This document shows, piece by piece, positions 1-12,000 of a stretch of DNA of 64,000 nt. The notes beneath the pieces are model-generated. The model did not search any database. It was not told the DNA's origin and worked only from the letters and a program-made list of their open reading frames with translations. The stretch is from Rudaea cellulosilytica DSM 22992 (GTDB lineage: Bacteria > Pseudomonadota > Gammaproteobacteria > Xanthomonadales > Rhodanobacteraceae), in assembly GCF_000378125.1 (NCBI RefSeq), contig NZ_KB899244.1, positions 1-64,000 on the forward strand, written 5' to 3'. A program made the translations under genes and the position numbers. The first letter of the stretch is position 1, and the number at the start of each line of letters is the position of its first letter.

Positions 1-1421
1 GTCGCTGTCTGGCTGTTGATACCCGATTGCGAGCTGCTGACCGTAACGGAGATCTTGCCGCTTGTTGCTCCGCTCGGCACCGTGGCCGTCAAACTCGTCG
101 CGCTCGCCGCCGTCACCGCGGCTGCGGTGCCATTGAACTTCACCACATTGTTGGCTGCGGTCGCGCTGAAATTGGTTCCCGTGATGGTCACCGACGTGCC
201 CACCGGACCGATCGATGGACTGAAGCCCGTGATCGTCGGCACCGGCACAGTGACCGAAAACGCCAATGGACTCGTCGCCGAGTTCACCGCTCCCGTCACC
301 GATACAGTGAACAGACCGCTGATGGCAGTATTGGGTACCGTGACGGTCAAGCTTGTCGGCGTCGCCGCCGTCACGGTCGCAAACGCCGCGGCCCCGTTGG
401 GCACGTTGGTGAAATACACCTGGTTGTTCGTCGGGGTCGAAGAGAAATTGGTGCCGCTGATGACGACCGAAGTGCCCCATGGTCCGCTGCTCGGGCTGAA
501 ACCGTTGATCGTGGGGTCGGGCAGTAAAACGGTAAAACTTGGACCGGTGGCCGTCATTCCATTTACTGTCACGGCGACCGCACCGCTCGTCGCGCCAGCA
601 GGCACCGTCACAGTGAGGCTCGTCGTGCTCGCTGCTGTCACCGTCGCCGCCGTGCCGTTGAAGCTCACACTGTTGTTGGCAGCCGTGGGACTGAAGTTCG
701 TACCGGTGATCGTTACCGTCGTTCCGACGACACCACTCGTTGGATTAATACCCGTAATAGTCGGCGCTGGAATGATCACCGTAAACGAGGGACTGGCGTT
801 CGAAATTAGACCGGAATTCGTGGTCAGCGTGATCTGACCCGTCTGCGCGCCAGCAGGAACCATGACGACAATGTTGTTCTGATCCAGAACAGAATAAATG
901 GAATTCTGGACGACACCACCGCCAAACGTGACGTGTGCGGTTGGTGTCAAATTGCTTCCTGAGATCGTGACGGTGCTGCCCACCGCCCCACTGGTGGGAT
1001 CGGTGTAGTTGATCACGGGTGGGTACAAGTAGGATGAGGGCGACGAGGCCTGCACCCCACTCACCGTGACCCAGAAGAATCCGTTCGTGGCCCCGCTCGG
1101 CGCGACCACAGTGAGGCGAGTCGTCGTAGCCGTTTGGATTGTGGCCGTCGGTCCTGTCCGGCCGCCGAAGTTCACGGTATTCAGGCTCTTTGTCGCACTG
1201 AACCCGGTGCCGTTGATCGTGACCACCGTACCCGGTGGACCCGAAGCAGGACTGAAGCTGGTGATAGTGGGGCCGCCGACTGCCGCTGCGACGCCATTAG
1301 CGAACGCGGCCCAGTGGACGATCGAACTGCCCGTTTGCGCAAAACCCTGGCTCGAAAGAAGCAGAAACAGCAGCCCTAACATCGCTCTTGTCGCGACGGT
1401 GCATCCCTTCCGCAATCCCAT
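1..1421 (-). CDS. Partial secreted IPT/TIG-repeat protein, paralogue of the giant RHS protein
   Basis: A leftward frame opens at ATG 1421 and stays open to the window edge, so only about 473 N-terminal residues are visible. Residues 1-29 look like a Sec signal peptide ending GFAQ. Five IPT/TIG immunoglobulin-like repeats follow, starting near residues 49, 134, 218, 301 and 393, each with a block such as ITGFSPSIGPVGTSVTITG. The same repeat types occur in the same order in the 4410-aa protein at 3054-16286, and the first 20 bases of the two coding sequences are almost identical. The two discoidin-like domains and the first TIG of that protein are absent here. Such repeats usually build extended surface or secreted stalks. 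Whether this copy also ends in an RHS core and a toxin cannot be seen. Confidence 0.85.
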   Translation of the reverse strand, partial: MGLRKGCTVATRAMLGLLFLLLSSQGFAQTGSSIVHWAAFANGVAAAVGGPTITSFSPASGPPGTVVTINGTGFSATKSLNTVNFGGRTGPTATIQTATTTRLTVVAPSGATNGFFWVTVSGVQASSPSSYLYPPVINYTDPTSGAVGSTVTISGSNLTPTAHVTFGGGVVQNSIYSVLDQNNIVVMVPAGAQTGQITLTTNSGLISNASPSFTVIIPAPTITGINPTSGVVGTTVTITGTNFSPTAANNSVSFNGTAATVTAASTTSLTVTVPAGATSGAVAVTVNGMTATGPSFTVLLPDPTINGFSPSSGPWGTSVVISGTNFSSTPTNNQVYFTNVPNGAAAFATVTAATPTSLTVTVPNTAISGLFTVSVTGAVNSATSPLAFSVTVPVPTITGFSPSIGPVGTSVTITGTNFSATAANNVVKFNGTAAAVTAASATSLTATVPSGATSGKISVTVSSSQSGINSQTA

Positions 1422-1460
1422 TGCTTTACCCCTAGATGACTGTTTCTAAATGAACTTTAA

Positions 1461-1488
1461 ACTCTAGGGAAAGCCTTGCAATTGTCAA
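1461..1488 (-). promoter_or_regulatory. Sigma70-type promoter of the left-edge TIG gene
   Basis: Read on the minus strand, TTGACA (1488-1483) is followed after 16 bases by TAGAGT (1466-1461), about 40 bases upstream of the ATG at 1421. The same arrangement precedes the paralogue at 16286, with closely similar flanks, which supports a real, co-inherited promoter. Strength and regulation are not known. Confidence 0.6.
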
Positions 1489-1543
1489 GAAGAGGTTTGT
1501 GAATAATCTGAGACATGCTTATGAATTTGGGCCCCAAACCGCT

Positions 1544-1770
1544 GTACGCCCGCGCGGATGACCGCGCAAGGCCATCGACCTCATAGTGAAGCCAACGACG
1601 AGGGAGCCAAATTCAAACGGAAATTACTTGTCACCTTTCTGACCGCACTCGGCACCCATGAAAACGCGCGGATCGAAGCCTACAGCGAGTGGCTTCATTC
1701 CGGTGTAGCCGATGAAGACCTTGCCGCAATCCGCACACACTTGCAGCAGGAACGTGCGCTCGGGAGTCCC
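1544..1770 (+). pseudogene. Scrambled partial copies of the RAYT transposase 3' end
   Basis: Two blocks copy parts of the intact transposase at 1928-2662 in swapped order. Bases 1544-1640 match its extreme 3' end (about 2582-2679, including the stop codon region). Bases 1645-1770 match an upstream coding part (about 2411-2536, encoding residues such as DENARIEAYGKWLRSG). An open frame crosses the area but no intact transposase domain is encoded. The order suggests tails of one or two older transposase copies lost by deletion. No function is expected for the protein; the DNA repeats may still matter. Confidence 0.75.
1611..1640 (+). repeat. REP-like repeat, direct copy 1
   Basis: One of three related 30-base copies of a motif with the consensus AAACGG, then TAATTAC, then TGTCACCTTT. 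This copy lies on the + strand at the end of the degenerate transposase tail. The other copies are at 1804-1833 (inverted) and 2649-2678 (direct). Confidence 0.65.
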
Positions 1771-1803
1771 TCAAGCCCAAGCCGGCGCGAAAGGTGCGGT
1801 GCG

Positions 1804-1833
1804 AAAGGTGACAGAGTAATTACCCGTTTGGAT
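1804..1833 (-). repeat. REP-like repeat, inverted copy
   Basis: The minus strand reads AAACGGGTAATTACTCTGTC followed by ACCTTT, the same motif as at 1611-1640 and 2649-2678 but in opposite orientation. It lies about 95 bases upstream of the intact transposase start, so the transposase is bracketed by inverted copies, as expected for a RAYT with its REP sequences. Confidence 0.65.
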
Positions 1834-1927
1834 TTCAGCATTTTCCTACACATCGGCGCGACGATTCTCGGGTGCCGCGGAAGAGGCCATGAACCATGCT
1901 CTGGTCCCGTCACTGCCTCCTGCTACC

Positions 1928-2662
1928 ATGCCGCGCCGCCCTCGTCTGGTCATAGCCGGTATCCCGCTTCACATCACGCAGCGTGGCGTGAATCGAGCCG
2001 CTACCTTCATCGACGACGAGGATTGCGAACTCTACCGCGAGCTGCTGGCGGAGTCCGCGGCAAACTACGCCATCAGTGTCCACGCGTATGCATTGATGAG
2101 CAATCACGTCCATCTGCTCGTCACTCCCATCCGCGCTGGCGATCTGGCTGCAGCGATGAGACTGCTCAACCAGCGATACGTATTAGCGTTCAACCGACGC
2201 CATCATCGAACCGGCACGCTCTGGGAAAGCCGCTTCCGTTCGTGCCTGGTCGATACCGAACGATACCTGCTGACCGTCTACCGCTACATCGACCTCAACC
2301 CGGTTCGTGCTGCCATGGTCGATGCGCCGGAGCGTTATATCTGGTCAAGCGCACGCACGAACCTGGGACTCGCTTCCGATCCCTGTGTGATCCCTCATCC
2401 CGTCTATACTGCACTCGGCACCGATGAAAACGCGCGGATCGAAGCCTACGGCAAGTGGCTTCGTTCCGGTGTAGCCGATGAAGACCTTGCCGCAATCCGC
2501 ACACACTTGCAGCAAGAACGCGCGCTCGGCAGTCCGCGTTTCCAGGCCATGGTGGCCAAGACTCTCAATCGCCCTGTCGCCGTACGCCCGCGCGGAAGGC
2601 CACGCAAGGTCCTCGGCATCATCGCGCAGCCAATGACGAGGGAGCCCAATTCAAACGGATAA
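1928..2662 (+). CDS. REP-associated tyrosine transposase (RAYT, Y1 HUH family)
   Basis: A 244-aa protein from ATG 1928, chosen because family members open with a block like MPRRPRLVIAGIPLHITQRG; an in-frame ATG at 1889 would add 13 residues. The HUH motif is visible as NHVHLLVTP near residue 56, followed by the helix YLLTVYRYIDLNPVRA and a conserved WSSA. Family knowledge: RAYTs nick and join single-stranded DNA at REP hairpins through one catalytic tyrosine and are mostly domesticated single-copy genes. REP-like copies flank it in inverted orientation, and the 3' copy overlaps its stop codon. It sits between two paralogous giant genes. The length is full for the family. Confidence 0.9.
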   Translation: MPRRPRLVIAGIPLHITQRGVNRAATFIDDEDCELYRELLAESAANYAISVHAYALMSNHVHLLVTPIRAGDLAAAMRLLNQRYVLAFNRRHHRTGTLWESRFRSCLVDTERYLLTVYRYIDLNPVRAAMVDAPERYIWSSARTNLGLASDPCVIPHPVYTALGTDENARIEAYGKWLRSGVADEDLAAIRTHLQQERALGSPRFQAMVAKTLNRPVAVRPRGRPRKVLGIIAQPMTREPNSNG

Positions 2663-2678
2663 TTATTCCGTCACTTTC
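2649..2678 (+). repeat. REP-like repeat, direct copy 2, overlapping the RAYT stop codon
   Basis: This copy reads TTCAAACGGATAATTATTCC then GTCACTTTC and contains the transposase stop codon (2660-2662). It matches 1611-1640 directly and 1804-1833 in inverse orientation. Confidence 0.65.
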
Positions 2679-2796
2679 TTCTAATGAAAAATCGGATTTT
2701 TCGCGAGTCACTTACAGCTTGGCGTTGACTTTGAGTAGTCCGGATAGTGCTCCGAACCAACTTTTGTTGATGGTCCCCTACCTGCGACTATTGTCT

Positions 2797-3042
2797 CTAA
2801 CGGTCTCTTGCCCGCAGAAATGTCGATTTTGCATCTTCAAGGGCCTTTTCGAAATCCGAGAAAGAGAATTTCAACTTCACTTCCTCTTTTAACAAATAAA
2901 GGTCAGTAAGAAATTCGATTTGCATAGCCTCGTCTTCGTCTTCCTTGCTGATCTGGAATAGTCTCTGGCTTCTAAAACATACCTCTAGGACGAGATATTC
3001 TCGTCCCTCTTCACTAACGAAGGTCATCGTGAAATCGCCCAT
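2797..3042 (-). CDS. Probable immunity protein of the RHS toxin
   Basis: A small acidic 81-aa protein without signal peptide or membrane segment, beginning MGDFTMTFVSEEGREYLVLE. It starts 11 bases after the stop of the giant RHS gene. Its GGAG ribosome-binding site (3051-3048) lies just past that stop (3054-3056) with 5 bases to the ATG, an arrangement typical of coupled toxin and immunity genes. The gene is clearly AT-richer than the RHS core upstream, as is the end of the toxin. I do not recognise the family with certainty; position, size and composition support the immunity role, which would be binding and blocking the C-terminal toxin tip in the cytoplasm of the producing cell. Confidence 0.7.
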   Translation of the reverse strand: MGDFTMTFVSEEGREYLVLEVCFRSQRLFQISKEDEDEAMQIEFLTDLYLLKEEVKLKFSFSDFEKALEDAKSTFLRARDR

Positions 3043-3053
3043 AAATTCTCCAA

Positions 3054-6000
3054 CTATGGCTTTTGATTTTGTGGGTCTAGGAACCCAACTGCGCCGTTTG
3101 CATCAAATCTAACTCCCGCACCACTCGGCAATCTGAAGTCAACCCCACCTCGGGTAAGTTCAGTTCGAACAGCATCGTCACTCCTAATAACATAGCTAAC
3201 AAAGCTTCCCGCAACAGCATTCTTGTGCATTACCCCTCCTGTCAACGGCGGGAAGGTACCTCCTGGGCGGCTTGTGTCATGTTTGTCCCAAGCCCGAGCC
3301 GCTGCTGATAGTCCTGTGTCATTTACTGGTTTATTTGCATACTCTTCTAATTCCTCGGGGGTCAATTCCGAGGCCGTTCTTCTGAGATTATTTATCGTCG
3401 CTTGCTCCCTCGCCCTCAACACGTCCATTTGATCAATCGGGTTGTTGGCCTGACCGCCTTCCCCGATCGTGTCTTCTACGCGGAGATTTGGGTCGGCTCG
3501 CTTTGCTTGATTCAACGCTTGCTTTGCCAGCGCTTCTTTAAGCAACTCTCCCAGATACGATTCACCACGCGCCCGTGCTCTTTGTCCCATCGGAGTATTC
3601 GCCTCCGACTCGGCCTCGTCTCTCTCTTCCATCGCGACTTTCTTGCCATTCGCGACCATTTCGCGAATCGCGCCGACAGTGACAATCGGGAGCTGTTTGT
3701 TTGATTTCAAATTTCCGTTGACATCGGAATCCTGATCGTTGCCGTTGGACTTAGGCCCCGTGCCAGCTGGCGCGCCGCCGTAAGTCAAGGAGCCTCGAAG
3801 CTTTCCGATCTCACCGGCCAGGAAGGTGCGATCACTTGCCGCCTGGCACAACGCATCCCCCATGCAATGATCTTCGACGTTGTACCCCGTCGGGTCCTTG
3901 CCTGACAGCGGGTTGTTGCCCACATAGCTGTATGGATTCAGCGCTTGAGAACCCGTGGTGTTGGCGATGAACGGATCGACTTGCAAGAAGCGACCAAGTT
4001 GATAGTCATAGACCCGCCCGCCCATATGGATGAGCTGCACATCATCCGCATGATCGTGCTTCGTGAACCCATGAATTGTATCGCCTAGATTGAGCGTCCC
4101 GCCCGCACGATCGCTCATGTCCCCGTTTCTGGCCTTGCCAAACGCGTCGTACATCCGCGTCGTCGGCGTATTATTGTCCAGCACATTGATCGTGCTGCCC
4201 AGGCGGTCCCTGAGCACCACGCTGATGCTGTCGACGCCATTCGTCCGACTTACGATCACCGGCCCCAGCTCGTGCACCTGCGTGGCCCCCGTGCCAGTGC
4301 CGACCTGCTCGTACCCGTTCGGCCCGAAGTAGCGGATGCCGCGGCTCGACACTTCCGTGGTCATGCTTGCGTTCGTCGAGTACGTCCACTGCATCGAACC
4401 GGTGCCGCGACCGATGCTCGTCGGATGGTTGTCGGCATCGTAGGTCGCGCTGATCGCCCCGCTGATCACGTTGCCGTTGGCATCACACCCGTAGCTCAGT
4501 CCGTTTGCCGAGGTGGCTGCATGCGGGCCGCAGCCACTGCCTGCGCCGGCATACGTATAGTTGGCCGTGCCATTGTCAGTCTTGCTATGGATATTGCCAC
4601 TGTCCGTGTAGCTGTAGCCAACTAGTCCGCCGTTCGCCCGATTCGTCGACGTGAGGCGCTGCAGGCTGTCGTACGAATACGTCTCCGTGTTCGTACTGCT
4701 GCCCACTGTGCGCTGCTGGGTGGCCAGGTTGCCGAAGGCATCGTAGGTGTAAAGAAGAGCATCGATGGCCGAGCCGCTCCAGTTCAACGTATACGCCTGG
4801 CCGGTCACCGCATAGTCTGCGTGACTGCCCGTGATCACGCCGGGATATTGCTCAGCCGTGACATGGTTCCAGGCATTCTGCGCCTGCGCGGTCCAGTACA
4901 CGTAGCTGGTGGTTGCATTGCTCAGCGCGTCGAGCTGGCCGTAGGCCGTGTAGGTGTGTTTCACGCTCAACCCGGCACCGCCCGTCGGCAACGCCGGGTA
5001 GGTCTGCGTGTCCACCCTGCCGTAGGTGCCGTCGTACGTGGTCGAGCTGGCCAGGTTCAGCGTGCTGCCCGGCTCGTTGATCGTCGTGGTGGTGCTGGTC
5101 GGGCGCGTGGCGCTGTCGTAGCCGTAGGTCTCGCTCCACGTCGTCGGGTTTAAGGTCAGTGTGGCGCTCGTGCCGCGTTGGCGCGTGATGGTATTCACCT
5201 GGCCGATGCCATTGACCGGATCGTAGGTCCAGGTATCGAGCAGGTTTTGTGGATCGAGACCAGCGCTGCTCGGCAGCGATACCTGTTGTTGTTGCGTCAC
5301 GCGGCCCAGGGCATCGCGGCCGTTGATCGTGGTGACGACACTGCGCGCGTCGGTTTGCGTCAGTTGTTCGCCGAACGCGTCGTAAGTGAAGTTCCACGTA
5401 CCTTGGTCCGGGTCGATGCTTTGCGTGCGCTGGCCTAGTGCGTTGTAGCTCGCCTTCGTTACATTGCCTTCCACGTCCTTGATCGCTGCGACATGACCCT
5501 GGGGCTCAGTCCAGTAGCGCGTGGTCTTGCCGTTGGTGAAGTTCGAGTTTCCGTTCGCGTCGATCGTCTGCATCAGCTGGCCCAGCGCGTTGGTGCTGCG
5601 GCTCATGTAGATCGTCGGATTCGTTGGGCTGCCGTCGGTGCAAGCGTTGGCACTGACTGTGATGTTGGTCTGCCGCCCCTTGTAGGCGTAGGTCGTGTCC
5701 ATCGTTCCGCCGCAGGCGGCGGGCGACGATTTGGCAGTGACGCGATTCAATGCGTCGTAGCCGAGCTCGGTGTAGTTCGGCGTATCGACGCCGACATAGT
5801 AAGGCGTGCCCTGCATCGACACCGTGCCGTTCTCGTCATACTTGGTCAGCGTGGCGCTGAATGAATACTGTAGTGCCGGGGTAACACCGTTCGTTGTGCC
5901 GCTAAAGCCGGCTTGGGCTTCTTTCACCTTGCGACCGAGCACGTCGAACCAGGCGACCTTGGTCGGGTAGCCTAACTGAGCGCTGACTGCGCGGTATGCG

Positions 6001-9000
6001 ACGTTGGCCTCGTTGCCATCGCTACCGACTCCCGCACAACCGCCGGCGCAGTTCGTCAACGCGATGTTGATCGGCGGCTCGATGTTGGCGTTCGGGGGCG
6101 AAGCAGTGCTCGGAGTCTGGTGCGTGATTTGCGTGGCGCGACCGAACACATCGTAGACTGTACTCGTCAGGATTCCGTTCGGATCCTTCGCTTGGATTAT
6201 CTGGCCATCGCGTGGCTGGACCTGAGTCGTTACGGTCTGGCTCAGGCCGTTCGGGTCGAGCGTTTTGGTATAGACGAAATAACCGTCTGCTTCTGCGGTG
6301 CTGCCGCTCTTGGTGTAGGTATAGCTTGTGGTGCGGGTCGGGCTCAGTGCAGCAGCGAGATCCGGAGCATTGACCACCACCTGGGTAGGTAAACCGTAGC
6401 TGGAGGCCGGATAGCTGTAAGTCGTGGTCGACTGCTGGTTAGCGACGCCCGGCTGAACGGTTTTTGTGGCCGGCGTGCGGTCGGCGTTCCAGCTAAATTG
6501 CGTGGCCACCGTCTTGGAGCTGAGGTCCGTACCGGTCGGCGGCGTGACGCCGGCGACATAGCTCATCGAGACCGTCACGCTGTTTTGCGAGAGCTTGTTA
6601 ATCCACCAATTGGACACATTCGTGGAATCGTAGGTGTTGGCCGTCGTCGTCACGTGGCTGCTGACGAACTGTCCGCCGGACGCGTCGTCGTAGCGAGTCA
6701 CCGTTTGGATGAGCAGGTTGCCGTAGCCGTCCCACCCAGACAAACCACCAGTCGTCGTCGCTGCATTCACCGTGGCTGTGTGCGAACTCTGGTTGCCGGT
6801 GGTCAAATCAAATTCCGCCGCCGTCTGGTTGTCGAGCAGAACTTGATAGACCGTATTTCCTGTCGGCACCACGAGATTGTCTCCGACAATCTGTGTGCAA
6901 TCCTGGCGATTCGTCAGATTGCAGGTGTAGGTATTGATCTCCGAATGCACTGTATGGCTGCCCAGGTTGGCGCTGGGCGCAGACTGAGTGTTGACCTGCT
7001 GAATGCGACCGACAAGCGGGAATTTTTGGTTGAACGTCGTGGTGGTTTGCAGACGCCGGGTTGCGTCGCTCGATACGTTCTCCGCCGTGATCGTGCGGAA
7101 GCCTTGGAAACCGCGGCCATAGTGGTTGTACATCGCATCGCCGTAACTATAGATCGCACTTCGCGATCCCGTAGACGAACCGATGCCGTTCGACTGCAAC
7201 ATTGTGCTCACCACTGGCATGCTGCTACTGAAATAGTAGTGCCTGCTATCGATGTAAGTGCCGTCTACCTGATACTCGGCTACGCCATCCCGCGTGCACA
7301 AAAACGCTTCCGCCAGGGTGTCGAAGTCCCAGACCGCCGTATCACCCAAACCGTTTGTCGCGGAATACATCAGTCCTGGCAAGGGGGCGTAACTCGAACA
7401 TCCACCGTTGAGACCAGAGGGCAAGGAGGAACGAGGCGCCTGACCTGGTAGCGACGCGCCCTGATTGAAGTTGGCATACAGGGTGACGGTGGACGAAATC
7501 CCCGAGGCAGTGCTAGCCGACTTCGGATTGGGCTGGAAGTTACTGGTTGGAGTTCCGTTTGCTCCGTTTGCGCCGTCGGGTAGATATTGCGGGCCGAAGT
7601 CGCCGTCCACCACATCGCAAACGGCGTAGTAGGTGTTCGTTCCCTGGTTGTTGATGACAAGAGGCTTTCCAGAACATCCCAAGAGTGCCGGGACGGTTTC
7701 GAGCCCCGTGCCTCCCATATCGTTGGATACGGAAGAGTCACGCGTGTTGTTGACCCCCGACACGAGAGAAGTTGGCACCCTCTGGACGGTGAACGTAGTC
7801 GAATCGCTCTGAACGAACTTCAACATGTCGAGGTGATAAGCGGAATGATCGGCCTGCGCGCCGCCGAACGTGTTTGATGTGTAGAGTCCCGCAGCGACAC
7901 GGCCCTCCCATGCGTACGGATAGTCCGGGGCGTTATCGTTGGGGGGAAGATTCACTCCGGATCCCGGATCCTCAGGACAGGCCAGTGCAAGGCATTGGAC
8001 TGGGCCCGCGGCTTCCGTCGGGGGACCCACTGGAATGGACGCACCGGTAGGATTGACCGACGGGCATTCGCTGTTATTCAGCGGACCGACGATGGCCACC
8101 GTGCACATTTTGAGCGCGAAACTCGACGGATAGACAATGTCGGGTTTGCCATCGCCATCGATATCCACCGGCGAAAGTTTGTTGAGATACCGGTAGGAGC
8201 CGTTGTAAGTCTTGTCAGTGAGCCCCGTCGAGTCTCCCGTATAGATGGGGTCCGCGAAGGTCCCTCCTCCCCGATTTAGTCGGATGATCCACTGGTCGCT
8301 GTGGTCGCCGCCCCACTCGGACGGCTTGGCCATCACTAAATCTTCGAGCCCGTCTCCATTGACGTCCATCCAGCGCGTCACGCCAGTGGCGTGTTTCGAA
8401 ATGGTAAGCGCGCAATCATTGAGCTGCGTCAGGCCCATTGCTGCACAGGCGGTGAGAGTGGCCGATACGGTGGCGGAGGTTCCCGTTCCAGACAGCGCCG
8501 TCCGATACACGCCAACAAAATTCGACGCTCCGGAGGAGAGATTGCTGTCCGTGATGAAAATGTCCGGAATACCGTCGCCATCGAAATCTGCAATGTGATC
8601 GATGGCTTGGGTGGTGATATCGTTCGTCCCGCCGCCGCCGTTGACGCTAGTCAGGCAGAACAGCGACGCTAATTGCTTTTGGAAAGATACCGGCGAAGTT
8701 GCACTGGCAAGCGACCCCGTAAGCGTGTTGAGGTATACCCAAACGCAGCGGTTGCTATCGACCACGACGATATCTAGCTTGCCGTCGCCGTTCATGTCCT
8801 GGAAGAAAACTTCGGAGTTCGAATCGACGGGGACATTGGTGGTGATCGTCTGGAACGTGCTGTTGAACGTTGCCAGGGGAGTGGAACCGGCGCTCAGAGC
8901 AGCACCGGTCGTCCCGGCCCAGACGCCCAATTGCAGCATGCCGGGAGTCGCACTCACAACGCCATTCGAGTCGATGGTGTAAGCCGGCAGGATGCTGAAG

Positions 9001-12000
9001 TCGGTGCGGCCGCTGCCATCTATGTCACCACGCGCGATCTTGTAGAGTGCGAGATCGCGATAGAACGGAGTGCCGGTCATGTCCACGGCCGTGATCTGTC
9101 CGTTGGCCGCAACTTTGGCCAGGAAAGAAGAAGTCTGGCTGTCGGTGCTGTTCGATCCGAGCACCATGTACTCTGGGGTGCCGTCACCGTCGAGATCACC
9201 AATAGACGCGAAACTCCACGCCTGCAAACCCGTCGGCAACACGTTACCCACATTTGCCATCGCATTAAGCGAGAAGTTGGGCGTGCCGTTGCTGTAGGTA
9301 AATTGCGTCGGTGAATGGCAGATGCTGCCCGCGCATTCGGTAAGGCGCATCATCATCAAACGCTGGTTGTATGACGATGCCGCGTACACTGGCGTGTACG
9401 TACGCACCGTCGTACCTGACACCGCAGTCGTGATCGATTGCAGCGCTTGTGTCTGCATCGTTAGGCCACCGGCAAGATAACTCGATGAGGTGTCCTTGAC
9501 TCCAGCGGCGCCGCACGGCAGCGTGATCTCATCACAGTTGCGAGGCTCATAGGCAAATGTCACGGTCCGATCGCCACTCGTCGTGCCGTAGCCCGTGTAC
9601 TCGACCTTGCTCAGCAGCACCTCACTGTTGCCGTTATCGGTGTAGGCATACTTTTGGTTGTTGCCGACCCGATCTTCGATCTTCTCGACCAGCCAACTCA
9701 GCGCTGCCGGTGCTCCCGTCGGCTTCACGCGCGAAAGCGCGCCAGAGGCTGTCGAGCACGACGTGCCGCTAGTGACGCCGCCGTAGTGCAGGATACGTCC
9801 GTTCTTCTGCTCGACACGGAAGCACGCCGCATCGCTGCCGTCGATGTCGCCATTCACCTGCGTGATGCGCGAGTAACTATCAACCTCGGTGCGATATTCC
9901 GCGCCGTTCTTGCCGTAAGTGCCAGCGACCTTGACCAGACGCTGACCATCCAGGCACAAGCGGTCGGTCGCTGCGTACGCCACGCCCAATGTCTGCCCAT
10001 CCTGCTCGGGCGTCTGCGGACAGCGGTGAATGGAGCTGAGACCCGAGATCGTCCAGCCCATGCCCATCACACCGTTGCCGCTGCGGCTGTTGTAGACCAG
10101 CGCCAGATCCGGCTGCATGCCCGCGCGACCAGGCGGCACCACGATCGGTACGTGATACTGCGCTGCGCCACCATCCGTACTCGCCTGCCCTGCCATCGTG
10201 CCCACGGTCGGATCGTGGGTGACCGCATCGTTGATCGAGGTCGCTGCGGGCGGCAGGCTCAGAGTACCTCCGGATGTCGCCGTTCCATCTTGCGACACCG
10301 CCACCGTCACCGTAACCCCATTGCCGCCGATGCTCAGCACGCCCGTGTACGCTGACGATGTCGTGTTTGCTCCATTCGGCGTCAAAGTGACCTGGGCGCC
10401 AGTTCCGCTCCCCGTTCCGCCGCTCGGACTGAAGCCGAGCCAACTCGTCGCCGTCGAACTGATCGTCCACACACAGCCGCTCGGTGCGTTGACGGTAATT
10501 TGTTGGGACGTGCCTGCGACATTGAAGCGCACACTGGTCGGGCTGACCGACAACCCCGCGCACGTGGGCGAGGTGCCCCCGATCGTCACCGCAGTACTCT
10601 GGGTGTAGGTGCTGCACTCGCCGTTGCTGTTGCACGCGGCGATTTCGAAGTAGTACGTGCCGTTGCCGGGTGCGGTGTAGCTCGTGCTCGTCGGCGTGAG
10701 CGGAAGATGGCCGTTGACGAGAGTCCAGGGACCGCTCGCCGAATTGGCGACCTGGAGCATGAAATACGTGGCCGCGGGGCCGGAGGAATCCGGAACCCAC
10801 GTCAACCCGATGACATTCGACCCGCCGCTCGGTGGTGTCGCAGTGAGGCTGATCGGCTTGTTGGGCGGATTGGGGCTGCACCCCGAGACTTGGTTTCGCG
10901 CGACGACGTAGGCCGTACACGCATAAGGCGTGGCCTCGCACGCCGAAACCGCATAGTAATGTCCTACGCCGTCCGTCGGATTGAATGTCGCCGAGGTCGT
11001 GCCGGCGGACGAGCCCTGGCTCGTATCGACATTCCAATTCTGCCCGTCCTCGCTGATGGCCACGCGATAACTCGCGACGGGCGTGCCGGTCGTGGCAGCG
11101 TTCCATCGGATCGACGCGGCTCCGATTGCCGGAGTCGACGACGGCGAGGTTTGAATGACGCACGCAGGCGCGTCCGGCAAGGGCGGGCCGACATACACCA
11201 CGGCACTGGCTTCATCGCCAAACAGCGTCCTCGTTCCGGTGTCCTGCGCCATCTGCCAGCGGACGGTATAGATTCCTGGCGTCGCGGGCACCTGGACCGG
11301 GAACATAAAGGTCGCCGTGCCTCCAATGGGGATCGAGGCCGAGGCCGGAAGATTGACGCGATTGCCGCCCGCCCAGGATTGCCCATCGGTTTCCGCGAGA
11401 TAGATGTTTTGCGCGCTCGTCCAAGTGGTCAGGCCGCGGTTTTGCATGACGACCGTGGCCGTCAGGTTCGTCCCGGGCGGATACATCGTGGGATTGATCA
11501 CCGTATTCGAGCCGAACGGTGACTGCCCCTGGAATCGCGAGTCCAATGGCTGGGTCGTATCGACCGTGAACGACGAAGACGACGTGGCGGTTTGCGTCAC
11601 CCCATCGATCGTAACGGCGACGGTGACCGGGCCGGTTTGTGCGCCCACGGGCACCTGCACCGTCAACCAGTTATAGCTGGCCTGGAGAACGTTGACCGGC
11701 GCGGCACCGGAGAATGTCACGGTGTTATCGCCGGCGACTGGGCTGAACCCCGAACCGGTAATGGTGAGAGTGGTGAAGTACACACGCCCATGCAGCGGCG
11801 ACAGACCGTTGCTGTCGATCGTCACGGGCGGCGGGATATAGTGGAAGCTGCTCGTGCTGGTGGCGACTCCGGCAGAAGGCGTCACTACCGTGATCGGACC
11901 GTTCTTCGCGCCGATAGGCACACTGGCGACGATCTGCAGGTCGCTCCAGCTGACGATCTGTGCGGCTTGCCCGCCCGACTGGCCGTTGAAGAATCCGACG

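Noticed and set aside
16-837. Long + strand open frame rich in Val, Thr and Pro
   Set aside because: It is the antisense of TIG repeats of the left-edge gene; the repeats give a low-complexity shadow, and the minus frame has the signal peptide and domains.
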